12,567 nucleotides of DNA from the NCBI GenBank assembly GCA_038240335.1, contig JBBSDV010000093.1, forward strand, positions 1-12,567. Direction: 5' to 3'. The notes beneath the pieces are model-generated. The model saw only the letters and a list, made by a program, of their open reading frames with translations, was not told where the DNA came from and ran no database searches. Shown in pieces: positions 1-7,560 of the stretch (position 1 is the first letter of the stretch; each line of letters opens with the position of its first letter). Source of the DNA: JBBSDV01 sp038240335. Its GTDB lineage: Bacteria > Chloroflexota > Dehalococcoidia > DSTF01 > JACRBR01. The position numbers and the translations under genes were made by a program.

Positions 1-3000
1 TCGAAATAGGAGTTGTACGTCATCGGTGCATGGACATGCTCCGAACCGTACGTCATCGCGTTGGTTACGCCGCCCTCCATCTTCGAGATCATGTTGCCGA
101 CGTGCCCGCCGCCCGACGTCGTATCATCGTATCCGTATGATGCGAGAAGGAGGCCGGTAGGCGCATCCCGATGCATCTCGGCGAGGCGGTTCAAACCGTC
201 GTACTTGTAGAAGATGTTTTCGGGACTCGCCCCTTGGTCGTTAATGTTCGTAACGTTTCCGACCTCGTCGTAGGCGTACGTAAGGTTCTGTGGCGGAACG
301 CCGAGGCCGTTGCTCGTGACGATGCTGCTCAGCCGGTAGCGCTCGTCGCGGCCGTACGTCGTGGTAAACCCGTTGCCCAGCTCTATCGAGGAGGGTGCCG
401 ACGTTGGGCCGTAAGCCACCCCGGCAATCAGGGCCGTGTTTGGCGCGCTGATCGTCGACGACATGGACGTGAGTGCACCGCCGCCCGACGTTGAGTCCAC
501 GTAGCCATAGTGGATCACCTCATTGTCAATCGGATACGTCACATCGGTGACCCGGTCTCCGGCGTCGTATGCCGTCCGAACGTCATACCATCGATTCCAG
601 CTAACGCATCCGGGATCCATCGCATGAATGAAATGGTGCTTGAGGGTGGCTCTACCGCGTTCGTCATAGCAGATTGCGGTCGAGGAGGCACCATCGTCCG
701 TGACGAGTGTCAACTCACCGATCGCAGTCGCGGGAATAGCTGTGCTGCAAGACGCATTGTACACGTCGTACGTATAGGTGACGCCCGGCTCTGCAGCGAG
801 GCTGCTCGACGGTGTCGCGACGAAGTCTTTCCGGCGCAATCGATTCAGCGAATCGTACTTGAGGTTCGTGACGACGCCGCGTGCGTCGGTCTGCTTCGTC
901 AGGTTGCCCGCCGCGTCGTATTCGTACAGCCAAGCCGTACGGGTCGTAGTACCGTTCGAGTAGCCGGACATATCCGGATCGGTCATGCTCGTCTTCCGTC
1001 CGAGTGCGTCATACGTCATCTTCGTCAAATTGCCCGGAGTATCTTTCACCTGCGTCAGGTCACCGAGCAGGTCGTACTCGTAGTACTCGGTCGAGTACGT
1101 ACTCGCCGCGCCGCTCGCAAACCGCCAGGTCGTGAGAGCCCGACCTGTGCCGGTATCGACTGCGGTTTGGCTGCTATTGCCATTCTGATCGAATGTTCGC
1201 TTGAAGACGCCGCCATTGACGGCGGCAGAATCCATCCGCGCGCAGGAGGGACTGCACGGGACAGGAGAACCGGCGGGACTGTTTGTGATCGAGCTCGATT
1301 CACCAAGCGGGTCGTAGACGGTGTAGTTGTTCGGACCGAGTCCGATCGGCGAGCTGCCGGGGTCGCACCAAGAGGAGTCCGGCCAGACGGCGGTGATCTC
1401 GTTGTTCGCACGACCGCGCGAGTCGTAGCTCTTGGTTGCGGCGATCTTGGCGCTCCCGGAACCGGAGATCTTCTCCCTCGATCGGCCCAGCCCGTCCACA
1501 CACTCGTACGCGTCAATCGTGGTCGCGGCACCAACCGTAAGACGGCGCTTGACGCTCGTATAATTGTCGCCTGATGGCTGGCCAGAGGCATTGAGAGCCG
1601 TGCCCCAGGAATAGGTGTACTGCGTGTCCGGCACCGGGGTGCCATTGGAAACTCCATCGAGGGTGCGCCAGGACGTTAGCGGGCGCCCGAAGGCGTCGAA
1701 CGTCGACTTCGTCTCCAGCAACCGGTTCGGTGCGAGCGTGTCGATCGTGACGCCGAGCGCTCTGTCGTACGCCATCGTGGTGACTTGAGTAGGAACCACA
1801 GTAGCGGGGGCGCCCGTTTCGTCGTAGACGTACGTCGTACGTGAGGTTGGGAAACGCCCCACTCCTTCGCCAGCCATGACCGAATCTGGATCGTACGCAA
1901 TGGACGTACGTCCCTGCATCGTCGAAACGATGCCATTCGCGCCGCCGGACTGCGGGAGGGACGCGCTCTGGTAGAACGGCACGGATGTCTCGTGCAGGTT
2001 GCCATTGTCGTAATAGCTGCTGAGCGTCCACACGAACTTTTTGGCGTTCGCATCCGTCAGAGAAGGATCGACGAGTTTGCGCACCGCCGTCAGGTTGGCG
2101 CGCGTGTTCGGCGCCGCGAGCGGGGCGCCTGACGTACCGTCGTAGTAGTACAGCGTTTCAGCGATTGTTGTCGGAATGGCGCTGCAATCCGTGACCCCCT
2201 CGCTCGCCGGAAGGAACACATTCGTTCCTGCTGGGGGATCGTAGTACGACGTCACGTTCTTCGAACAGGTGCCAGCGACGAACGAAGGCGCGGGTTCACG
2301 GCCGGTATGCGTGACGACGGACACATTGCCGTTTGCCCCGTTGTACGCATAACCTGTTGTCGTTTGTTGCCCGTCTTTATTCGTTAGCGTTGCGCTCTGC
2401 AGCTCGTTGCGAAACGCCGTCGCCGGCGAATTGATCGCCGTCGATAGCCACGTGTTCTCCGCTTTCCCCCACAAGAGGTTGGTTGGCGTTTCATGGCCCC
2501 AGCGCTCGACTCGCAACTCGCGACCAGCTAGCTCAAGCGCATTCGTGACGGTGACTTCGTTTCCCTGTAGATAGAAGTGAACAGCTCGATTACCGTCACC
2601 ATCCGTTTCGGTGACTTTGCCATAGCCGGTATAGAGTCGTTTCGCTGGTCCGCCGGAATACTCGAGACCGTCATTGATGGTGGTCGGCCCGAGTTCGTAC
2701 GCATAGGTCTTAACCACGTCGGTCGCGGTGGTCCATGCGGAACCAGCTTTAGTTGTCTGCGTCGTCACGCGAAATCGATCCGTGTACACTGTGGGCGCTC
2801 CCCCATTGTCGCCCTCGTAAATGAAGTTTGTTTCGCCACCCAATCCATTCTTGATGCTCGTTGCGTAGGGCGCGGTTATTGCTGCGCTCGCGGTCTTGTA
2901 CGTCGTATAGGGGGTGTATCCGAAGGTCGACGTCGCGAAGGCTGTGCCATCCTTGCCCAGAGAGGTCACGGAATTTAGTTGCACGCGTCCCCCGTCGAGA

Positions 3001-4769
3001 TTCGAGTCGCTAGCGACGGTGACAGCAGTATTAAAGGTGTAACTGTCGGTCGTCACGAAGCCGCCGGCTTGTCCATCCCAGCTCTCCGCGATAACGGATG
3101 TGAGGACGCGCGACTCAAACACGCTGTAACTCGAGGGGCATGATTGTATGTCCTTGCGAATAAGCACCGCGCTACCGTCGGGCCGTACAAAGTTACCAGT
3201 GCCACACGTGTTTAGATCCGCGCCGAGAAGGAAGCGTACCCGTCCTCCGGGGTAATTGATCTGCTTTGGATAACTTGAGATGACCCAAGCCGACGAGGGA
3301 AAATTTGTGCGCCAATCCGCCCAGAGCATCTTGATTTGCTCGTATTGGTACGTTGCTGCGTTCCCGTGCAGATCCGACACCGACCGAAGATCCCATTGGT
3401 AGTGCCTGAACCCGCATGGCTGAAAGGGGATGAACGGGCCCTCGCATGCAGGGTTGTAGTAGCGACGACTCTGGGCGTCGCCCCCAAAAACGAAGGTCTT
3501 ACCTGCCTTGTCGCGAACCGTCCAACTGCACGCGTACGGATCAGAGATGAATTGATCTTCCGTTACATATCCGCTCTGGTCGTCACATGACGAGTCATGC
3601 ACGATGTCGAAGAACTGCTGATCACGCATGAGCCATTTGTGGTCCGTACCGGCCTTCCGTACCAACTCGGTGCCCGATCCATTCATGTTGAGGTAGAATC
3701 GATCGCCGCTTCTCGTGATCGCTGGTACGGACAGGTCCCAACCAGCACCGACCCATGGCGCAGTCGTCTGTGATTTTATGTCGTCGACGCGAGTCGAGCT
3801 GTACGTGAGTGAGAGCGACGGCTCCAGCCCAGCAATACCGGGCGCGAGATGCAGGGGATAGCTAAACGTCGCCGAGCCCGAATTCAGATTTACTTCGGCA
3901 GAATCTAGGATGTTTGGCATAGCTATCACGCCATCGCTGCTGGATGCCTGCGTACTGAAGTGATTAAGGGTTGCGCGCCAGTGGTGGTCATCGACCGCCG
4001 TGACCGGATACTCCACCCATTGCGCCGTCGGGATGTCGAACACCCAATAGCGGATCATCGCTTCGTTCAGCCCGAACATCTGATCCCTGTCGTAGCGCAG
4101 ATCGACCGTGAAGTTCGAATTGAACTGCGTGACTTGGGCGTCGCCCCGATCAATTGCGAAGGCGTCGAATTGCCAGGCGCTCAGGCGCTTCGTGTCCGTC
4201 ATTGCCGGTGTGTCGTCGTTGGTCTTTTGGGACAGACGAATAAGTAGACGTTCGTTCGTCGCTCCTGCTGCGAAGTTCAGCGTCGCGTGACCGTCGACGG
4301 TCGTGATCGTGCCGCCTGCGGCGTCGATCACCGTCTCCGTGGCGACCGGCGTCGAGGTGACCGACGCCGTCGGGCTTCCAGTGGTCGTTGCCGTGGAGGA
4401 CGGTGTGGCGGTTCCCGATGGCGTCGGCGTACCGGTCCCGGCGGTCGCCGTTTCTCCCACGGTCGCGGTGGATTGCGGCGTGTCAGTTTGCGCTGGCGCA
4501 GTCGCCGATGGCAGTTCCGTTGGCGTCGACGTCGCAGTCTCCACAGCAGTCGACGTCTCCGTCGCCGCTGCTGACGGAGACGAGGTTTCGGGCGCGACGG
4601 CCGTGTCGGTCGTCACCGCCGACGGAGAGGCGATCAGCTCTTGTGCGTAGGCGTCGCGCTTGACGCTCAACCGCGCGACCAGGGAGTCCTGAGGCTGATC
4701 CACAAACGACAAGGCAATGAGGATCGAAGCGACGATCGCGGGGAGCGTGAGCCAGCGGAGAAGAGCCAT
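1..4769 (-). CDS. Giant YD-repeat/RHS-family surface protein, C-terminus beyond the window
   Basis: The reading frame is open for 1589 codons from ATG 4769 to the left edge, so this is the N-terminal part of a larger protein. Residues 5-22 form a hydrophobic signal or signal anchor (LLRWLTLPAIVASILIAL). Residues about 46-145 are a Thr/Ser/Pro/Ala-rich stalk. A beta-rich region starting AGGTITTVDG (151-160) follows. From about 288 comes a segment like the N-terminus of SpvB/TcB/RHS proteins, with NSGSATFSYPL, LSLTYSS and WVGAGWDLS near 338-346. Many YD repeats follow, strongest from about 1225 to 1560, for example YDALGRKTSMTD and YAYDEVGNVTNI. In this family YD repeats build a hollow beta shell that can enclose a C-terminal toxin or adhesive tip; that end is not visible here. 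The ATG is preceded by AAGGAG with a 6-base gap, which fixes the start. The gene stands alone behind its own promoter. Family membership is seen in the sequence; a toxin or contact role is inference. Confidence 0.9.
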   Translation of the reverse strand, partial: MALLRWLTLPAIVASILIALSFVDQPQDSLVARLSVKRDAYAQELIASPSAVTTDTAVAPETSSPSAAATETSTAVETATSTPTELPSATAPAQTDTPQSTATVGETATAGTGTPTPSGTATPSSTATTTGSPTASVTSTPVATETVIDAAGGTITTVDGHATLNFAAGATNERLLIRLSQKTNDDTPAMTDTKRLSAWQFDAFAIDRGDAQVTQFNSNFTVDLRYDRDQMFGLNEAMIRYWVFDIPTAQWVEYPVTAVDDHHWRATLNHFSTQASSSDGVIAMPNILDSAEVNLNSGSATFSYPLHLAPGIAGLEPSLSLTYSSTRVDDIKSQTTAPWVGAGWDLSVPAITRSGDRFYLNMNGSGTELVRKAGTDHKWLMRDQQFFDIVHDSSCDDQSGYVTEDQFISDPYACSWTVRDKAGKTFVFGGDAQSRRYYNPACEGPFIPFQPCGFRHYQWDLRSVSDLHGNAATYQYEQIKMLWADWRTNFPSSAWVISSYPKQINYPGGRVRFLLGADLNTCGTGNFVRPDGSAVLIRKDIQSCPSSYSVFESRVLTSVIAESWDGQAGGFVTTDSYTFNTAVTVASDSNLDGGRVQLNSVTSLGKDGTAFATSTFGYTPYTTYKTASAAITAPYATSIKNGLGGETNFIYEGDNGGAPTVYTDRFRVTTQTTKAGSAWTTATDVVKTYAYELGPTTINDGLEYSGGPAKRLYTGYGKVTETDGDGNRAVHFYLQGNEVTVTNALELAGRELRVERWGHETPTNLLWGKAENTWLSTAINSPATAFRNELQSATLTNKDGQQTTTGYAYNGANGNVSVVTHTGREPAPSFVAGTCSKNVTSYYDPPAGTNVFLPASEGVTDCSAIPTTIAETLYYYDGTSGAPLAAPNTRANLTAVRKLVDPSLTDANAKKFVWTLSSYYDNGNLHETSVPFYQSASLPQSGGANGIVSTMQGRTSIAYDPDSVMAGEGVGRFPTSRTTYVYDETGAPATVVPTQVTTMAYDRALGVTIDTLAPNRLLETKSTFDAFGRPLTSWRTLDGVSNGTPVPDTQYTYSWGTALNASGQPSGDNYTSVKRRLTVGAATTIDAYECVDGLGRSREKISGSGSAKIAATKSYDSRGRANNEITAVWPDSSWCDPGSSPIGLGPNNYTVYDPLGESSSITNSPAGSPVPCSPSCARMDSAAVNGGVFKRTFDQNGNSSQTAVDTGTGRALTTWRFASGAASTYSTEYYEYDLLGDLTQVKDTPGNLTKMTYDALGRKTSMTDPDMSGYSNGTTTRTAWLYEYDAAGNLTKQTDARGVVTNLKYDSLNRLRRKDFVATPSSSLAAEPGVTYTYDVYNASCSTAIPATAIGELTLVTDDGASSTAICYDERGRATLKHHFIHAMDPGCVSWNRWYDVRTAYDAGDRVTDVTYPIDNEVIHYGYVDSTSGGGALTSMSSTISAPNTALIAGVAYGPTSAPSSIELGNGFTTTYGRDERYRLSSIVTSNGLGVPPQNLTYAYDEVGNVTNINDQGASPENIFYKYDGLNRLAEMHRDAPTGLLLASYGYDDTTSGGGHVGNMISKMEGGVTNAMTYGSEHVHAPMTYNSYF

Positions 4770-4775
4770 GACGGT

Positions 4776-4781
4776 CTCCTT
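4776..4781 (-). promoter_or_regulatory. Ribosome binding site of the RHS-type gene
   Basis: AAGGAG on the minus strand, six bases before ATG 4769. It supports this start over any internal Met. Confidence 0.75.
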
Positions 4782-5118
4782 GAGAATCGGACCCCAATTA
4801 GGTCAGTGCGCGTGAGGGCGGCGTTATGCCGTGGAGAAGGTCATGCAAGCTCCCCGCTGAACCATTGGCACTGACCAAGCAGTACGAGTGGAAGGCTAGA
4901 TTACTACGGGTGCGAGTTCGTTGTCAATGCGTTGACCGCACTTCTTCGTCACTATTTTTTCAGTTGGTAGGCGCAGCGACATCTCAGAACACGATGGCAC
5001 AATGGTGCGGTCCATTCTCGGCTGCTCGTAGAATGTCTTGACGGACGAAGAAATCATTCCCGTTCCGCAGGTGCTGCGCGAAGCCGACGACCCGATCGGC
5101 GATGCTCCGTCCCGTCGC
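4782..5118. other. Intergenic stretch between the RHS-type gene and the DUF347 gene
   Basis: It contains the probable RHS promoter at 4900-4936 and otherwise no convincing gene. The short reading frames here have no ribosome binding site and no recognisable domain. I see no clear hairpin terminator after the DUF347 gene in 5040-5118. Confidence 0.5.
4900..4936 (-). promoter_or_regulatory. Probable sigma-70-type promoter of the RHS-type gene, with an overlapping inverted repeat
   Basis: On the minus strand a perfect TTGACA -35 box (4922-4927) is followed after 16 bases by AGTAAT (4900-4905), which matches 4 of 6 bases of TATAAT. Transcription would start near 4893, giving an untranslated leader of about 120 bases before ATG 4769. 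The inverted repeat GTCAA-TGCG-TTGAC (4923-4936) overlaps the -35 box and could be an operator. No TTCAC/TTCAT boxes like those of the two-component regulon are present here. Confidence 0.45.
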
Positions 5119-6828
5119 TCAGGTCGCAGCGATGACTATCGGTGACGACGCTCGCTCCGCGCCACAGGTGACGGTGACGCTCCCCGTTCCGACACCGGTG
5201 CCTTTGCTGATTAACCAGGTCCAGCCGACTACGCCATCCGTTCCCGCCGTCTTCGGGCCCAGGCCCTTCGCCGTACTCACCTTGCCGGCCGGGTGAAGAT
5301 AGATGATCGTGCACGACGTACCCGGCGCGGTGTGCATAGTCGCGCTCGCCGTAGCCCCGAGCTTCCCGCCGACGATCGCCAAGCGGGGATCTGCAACGGC
5401 GGGAGGAGGCGGTGGGGGAGTCGGTGTCGGTACCGATGTGGTGATTGGCGCCGACTGCGCCGCAGGTGCTGTCGCGGCGCCGACTGCCGCGCCACCCTGC
5501 ACCGTGAACGTCGCGTAGGCCTTTTTCTCCCAATGCACCAGGCCTCGCTCCACGATGTTGTCCACGAAGACGTACTTCCCCGGTGTCATGGTGATGGTGA
5601 TTGTCTGCTTCTTTCCGGGCGCCAGCACGCCGCCTTCTCCAGGTGACGTGATGCCGGCCCCCGACTCGTTGAGGGACTTGTCCTTCGCCAGCGGTAGAGC
5701 GTCCGGCGCGAGATCGGTCTTGAGAATGATGAACTCGTGACTGTTCGCCGGGCCCGTATTCGTGATGTTGAAGGTGACGGCACCGGCCGTTGCTGTATCC
5801 ACGCTCGTAGTGATCGACCATTCGCTCAAGGTCACGTTGACGGTCGAGGCCGCCGCGCCAGGCGCGGGCGTTGGCGCGTCGACGCTTGGGCCGCCTGCAT
5901 CGTCCGATTCGGCGAGGGTCTCGGCAGAGGGGGACTTCGCGATGCCCGTTGCGGAAGCAGTCGCCATCGCTCCGACGGTCACGGCAACGGTTACGGCGAT
6001 TGCGATCCATCCGAATCGTTTCAACTCTTCGAGGTCCTGCGGCCGTCCGGGAGGCGCCGCTCCCACATGACCCGGCTCATCCGAACGTGTCACCACTAGG
6101 TAGATGACCATGACCAGGATCGCCGTGAGGAAGATCAGACTTGTGACCGTCGTGCCGAGCCCGAGACCACCGTCCACTGTGTCCTGCGAGAGGTAATCGC
6201 CGATAGACGCGCCAAGCGGACGGGTAATGACGTAAGCCGCCCAAAATGCCACCACGGGGTTCGCACGCAATCCGAAATGAGCAATAGCGATGAGGGCGAT
6301 GATCCCGCCGAACAGGATTACCGAGTTCAGGTAGCCAATGTTGAACTGCTCCGCGACGAGGTCCCCGGCCGCGGTGCCGAGCGCAAACGTGAACAGGATG
6401 GCCAGCCAGTAAAACGCCTCACGCCGAACCGTCAGGATGCTGTGAATGGAAAGCGTGCGCTCGACGAAGTACCACAGCGCAAAGACGGCGATGAGCACGA
6501 TTGCGAACACGACAGTGGTGACCTGTAACGCAACCCCGACATCGTCGGTGAGCTTATCCGTGATCAGCGTACCGAACACGCTGATCAACACAACGGCTAC
6601 CCAGTAGATCGGCGCGACGTATCGTCTGACCGCAAACTGGGCAACGAGCGCGACGATCAGCAGCGCGCCCATGAAGTAGATCGTGTTGTTGATGCCGAAG
6701 CCGAGATTGGAGTTCAGGTAGTCAGCAAACGTCTCACCGACCGTGGTGCACAGGATCTTGATGATCCAGAAGTACACCGTAATCTCCGGTACTTTGCTCA
6801 GCATCTGCCGTGCTCGTGCGGTATCCAA
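5119..6828 (-). CDS. DUF347/COG4705-type membrane protein fused to a degenerate cupredoxin-like domain and a C-terminal Ig-like domain
   Basis: This is a 569-residue protein. Residues 15-250 form a polytopic membrane domain with four internal repeats of the type [FY]W...G...GD, seen as TVYFWIIK..GETFADYL (18-38), IYWVAVV..ITDKL (74-93), AFYWLAIL..AAGDL (138-157) and VAFWAAYV..SIGDYL (193-213). This matches the DUF347 repeat of COG4705 membrane proteins, whose function I do not know. A further membrane segment spans about 273-292. Residues about 328-445 resemble a plastocyanin-like domain: H364 (NSHEF) is kept, but the usual copper-ligand Cys position is D423 and no Met follows. After a Pro-rich linker (467-476), residues 480-569 form an Ig-like domain (GLGPKT, GWTW, two Cys) common in Chloroflexota exported proteins. 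The start is TTG. It lies 85 bases behind the LPKTG gene, probably in the same operon. The fusion with outer domains suggests an envelope sensing or transport role, which is inference. Confidence 0.85.
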   Translation of the reverse strand: MDTARARQMLSKVPEITVYFWIIKILCTTVGETFADYLNSNLGFGINNTIYFMGALLIVALVAQFAVRRYVAPIYWVAVVLISVFGTLITDKLTDDVGVALQVTTVVFAIVLIAVFALWYFVERTLSIHSILTVRREAFYWLAILFTFALGTAAGDLVAEQFNIGYLNSVILFGGIIALIAIAHFGLRANPVVAFWAAYVITRPLGASIGDYLSQDTVDGGLGLGTTVTSLIFLTAILVMVIYLVVTRSDEPGHVGAAPPGRPQDLEELKRFGWIAIAVTVAVTVGAMATASATGIAKSPSAETLAESDDAGGPSVDAPTPAPGAAASTVNVTLSEWSITTSVDTATAGAVTFNITNTGPANSHEFIILKTDLAPDALPLAKDKSLNESGAGITSPGEGGVLAPGKKQTITITMTPGKYVFVDNIVERGLVHWEKKAYATFTVQGGAAVGAATAPAAQSAPITTSVPTPTPPPPPPAVADPRLAIVGGKLGATASATMHTAPGTSCTIIYLHPAGKVSTAKGLGPKTAGTDGVVGWTWLISKGTGVGTGSVTVTCGAERASSPIVIAAT

Positions 6829-6833
6829 GGCTG

Positions 6834-6839
6834 CTCCTC
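6834..6839 (-). promoter_or_regulatory. Ribosome binding site that supports the TTG start of the DUF347 fusion gene
   Basis: GAGGAG on the minus strand, five bases before TTG 6828. The next in-frame Met is at residue 9, which would place this Shine-Dalgarno too far away, so TTG is preferred. Confidence 0.65.
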
Positions 6840-6913
6840 AATGAACGTGCCGCACGAGGCGGCAGCTGCGCCGTACAAGGTAGGCGGGGGGATGGCCCTC
6901 CGCCCTGGGCGGC

Positions 6914-7300
6914 CTACTTCAATGCTTGCCGGCGCTGTGCCATGACAATCAACCCGAACCCGGCCGCGGCCGACAGGGTGCCGCCGATCATCCAGAGGGC
7001 GATGTTCGAGTTCGCGCTATCGGGCCCGGCGCCGGTCTTGGGCAGCTTCGCCCCAGCGGCGGCTGTAGCATTCGCGGGAGCCGTTGCCGCTGGAGCGACT
7101 GCTTTGGTCGCCGTTGCGACGGCTGCGGAGTTCGTGGAAGTCGGCGCTGGCGCCACAGTCGTCGTCGCCGTCACGGCCGGTGCTGGGGTAGCTGCGTGCG
7201 CGGCGCCTGGCGCCAACGCGACGATCCCGAACGTGAGAGCAGCCGCGGCCGCAAGTCCCAGGGAAACGGGCCCCCGCCGTATGTTTGCATCCGCGCGCAT
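6914..7300 (-). CDS. Small LPKTG-anchored surface protein, Ala/Thr-rich
   Basis: This 128-residue protein has the full layout of a sortase substrate. A signal peptide (about 1-36) with a basic start (MRADANIRRG) and likely cleavage after AHA is followed by an Ala/Thr/Pro-rich low-complexity stalk (37-84). LPKTG (86-90) comes next, then a membrane segment (about 101-121) and a short basic tail (QRRQALK). In known systems sortase cuts LPXTG between T and G and joins the protein to the cell wall or a pilus. No sortase gene is in the window. ATG 7300 is preceded by AGAGGA with a 7-base gap. The DUF347 fusion gene follows 85 bases downstream on the same strand. The upstream TTCAT pair suggests control by the divergent two-component system. 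There is no folded domain, so it may be a spacer, adhesin stalk or signalling substrate. Confidence 0.8.
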   Translation of the reverse strand: MRADANIRRGPVSLGLAAAAALTFGIVALAPGAAHAATPAPAVTATTTVAPAPTSTNSAAVATATKAVAPAATAPANATAAAGAKLPKTGAGPDSANSNIALWMIGGTLSAAAGFGLIVMAQRRQALK

Positions 7301-7348
7301 GGTCGATTCCTCTCGCTGGTGCGCCCGCCAAATGGCGACGCTTCGACC

Positions 7349-7380
7349 ACCATCGCGGTCGTTGATGAACGCTGCATGAA
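7349..7380 (-). promoter_or_regulatory. Candidate response-regulator site and promoter of the LPKTG-DUF347 operon
   Basis: On the minus strand two TTCAT boxes (7376-7380 and 7365-7369) lie exactly 11 bp apart. Ten bases later comes GATGGT (7349-7354), a weak -10 candidate that keeps A and T of the TANNNT pattern. Transcription would start near 7342, about 40 bases before ATG 7300. The box spacing matches the sites before the response regulator and before the 9728 gene. Confidence 0.45.
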
Positions 7381-7449
7381 TTGGCGATTGGAAGCGGGCA
7401 ATGCGGCATCAGAGAAACGCTTTCGTAACACCACAAGGAGACGAATTTC

Positions 7450-7560
7450 ATGCGTGCGGACGCTACGCGCAGTTTGCGCCAGAGAGAAGCATGCGCCGCC
7501 TTCATCCCTGATTCACGTCGGCCTGCTACCTTCTTCACATATGAGAGTGCTGGTTGTTGA
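7450..7560 (+). CDS. Possible 36-codon small ORF overlapping the response-regulator start
   Basis: ATG 7450 is preceded by AAGGAG (7435-7440) with a 9-base gap, and the frame runs 36 codons to TGA 7558-7560, overlapping the response-regulator gene by 20 bases in another frame. It starts MRADATRSLR, echoing MRADANIRRG of the divergent LPKTG protein, and ends in YESAGC. It contains no membrane segment or known domain. It could be a leader peptide, a remnant, or chance. The TTCAC boxes and the proposed response-regulator promoter lie inside it, so it would need a separate promoter further upstream, and I see no clear one. Confidence 0.25.
   Translation: MRADATRSLRQREACAAFIPDSRRPATFFTYESAGC
7501..7540 (+). 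promoter_or_regulatory. Candidate autoregulatory site and leaderless promoter of the response regulator
   Basis: TTCAT (7501-7505), TTCAC (7512-7516) and TTCAC (7534-7538) are in an 11-bp register, with the 7523 position not matching. Ten bases after the second box comes TACCTT (7527-7532), which fits the TANNNT -10 pattern. A start point 7-9 bases later falls at or next to ATG 7541. That agrees with the absence of a Shine-Dalgarno sequence before this gene and suggests a leaderless transcript. The last box, two bases before the ATG, could allow repression at high regulator levels. Confidence 0.5.

Noticed and set aside
510..1574. Plus-strand 354-codon open frame
   Set aside because: It is antisense to the intact YD-repeat gene; its protein is Arg-rich, has no domain, and its start lacks a ribosome binding site. 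Long shadows are expected in GC-rich repeat genes.
4287..4663. Plus-strand Arg- and Val-rich frames
   Set aside because: They are antisense to the Thr/Ser/Pro stalk of the RHS-type protein; the low complexity comes from the stalk codons.
5054..6010. Minus-strand 318-codon open frame
   Set aside because: It is a frame-shifted shadow of the DUF347 fusion gene, with Arg/Gly/His-rich nonsense composition.
6926..7540. N-terminal extension of the response regulator frame
   Set aside because: The frame is open, but this part is antisense to the LPKTG gene and lacks homology; MRVLVVEDE at 7541 is the standard receiver start.
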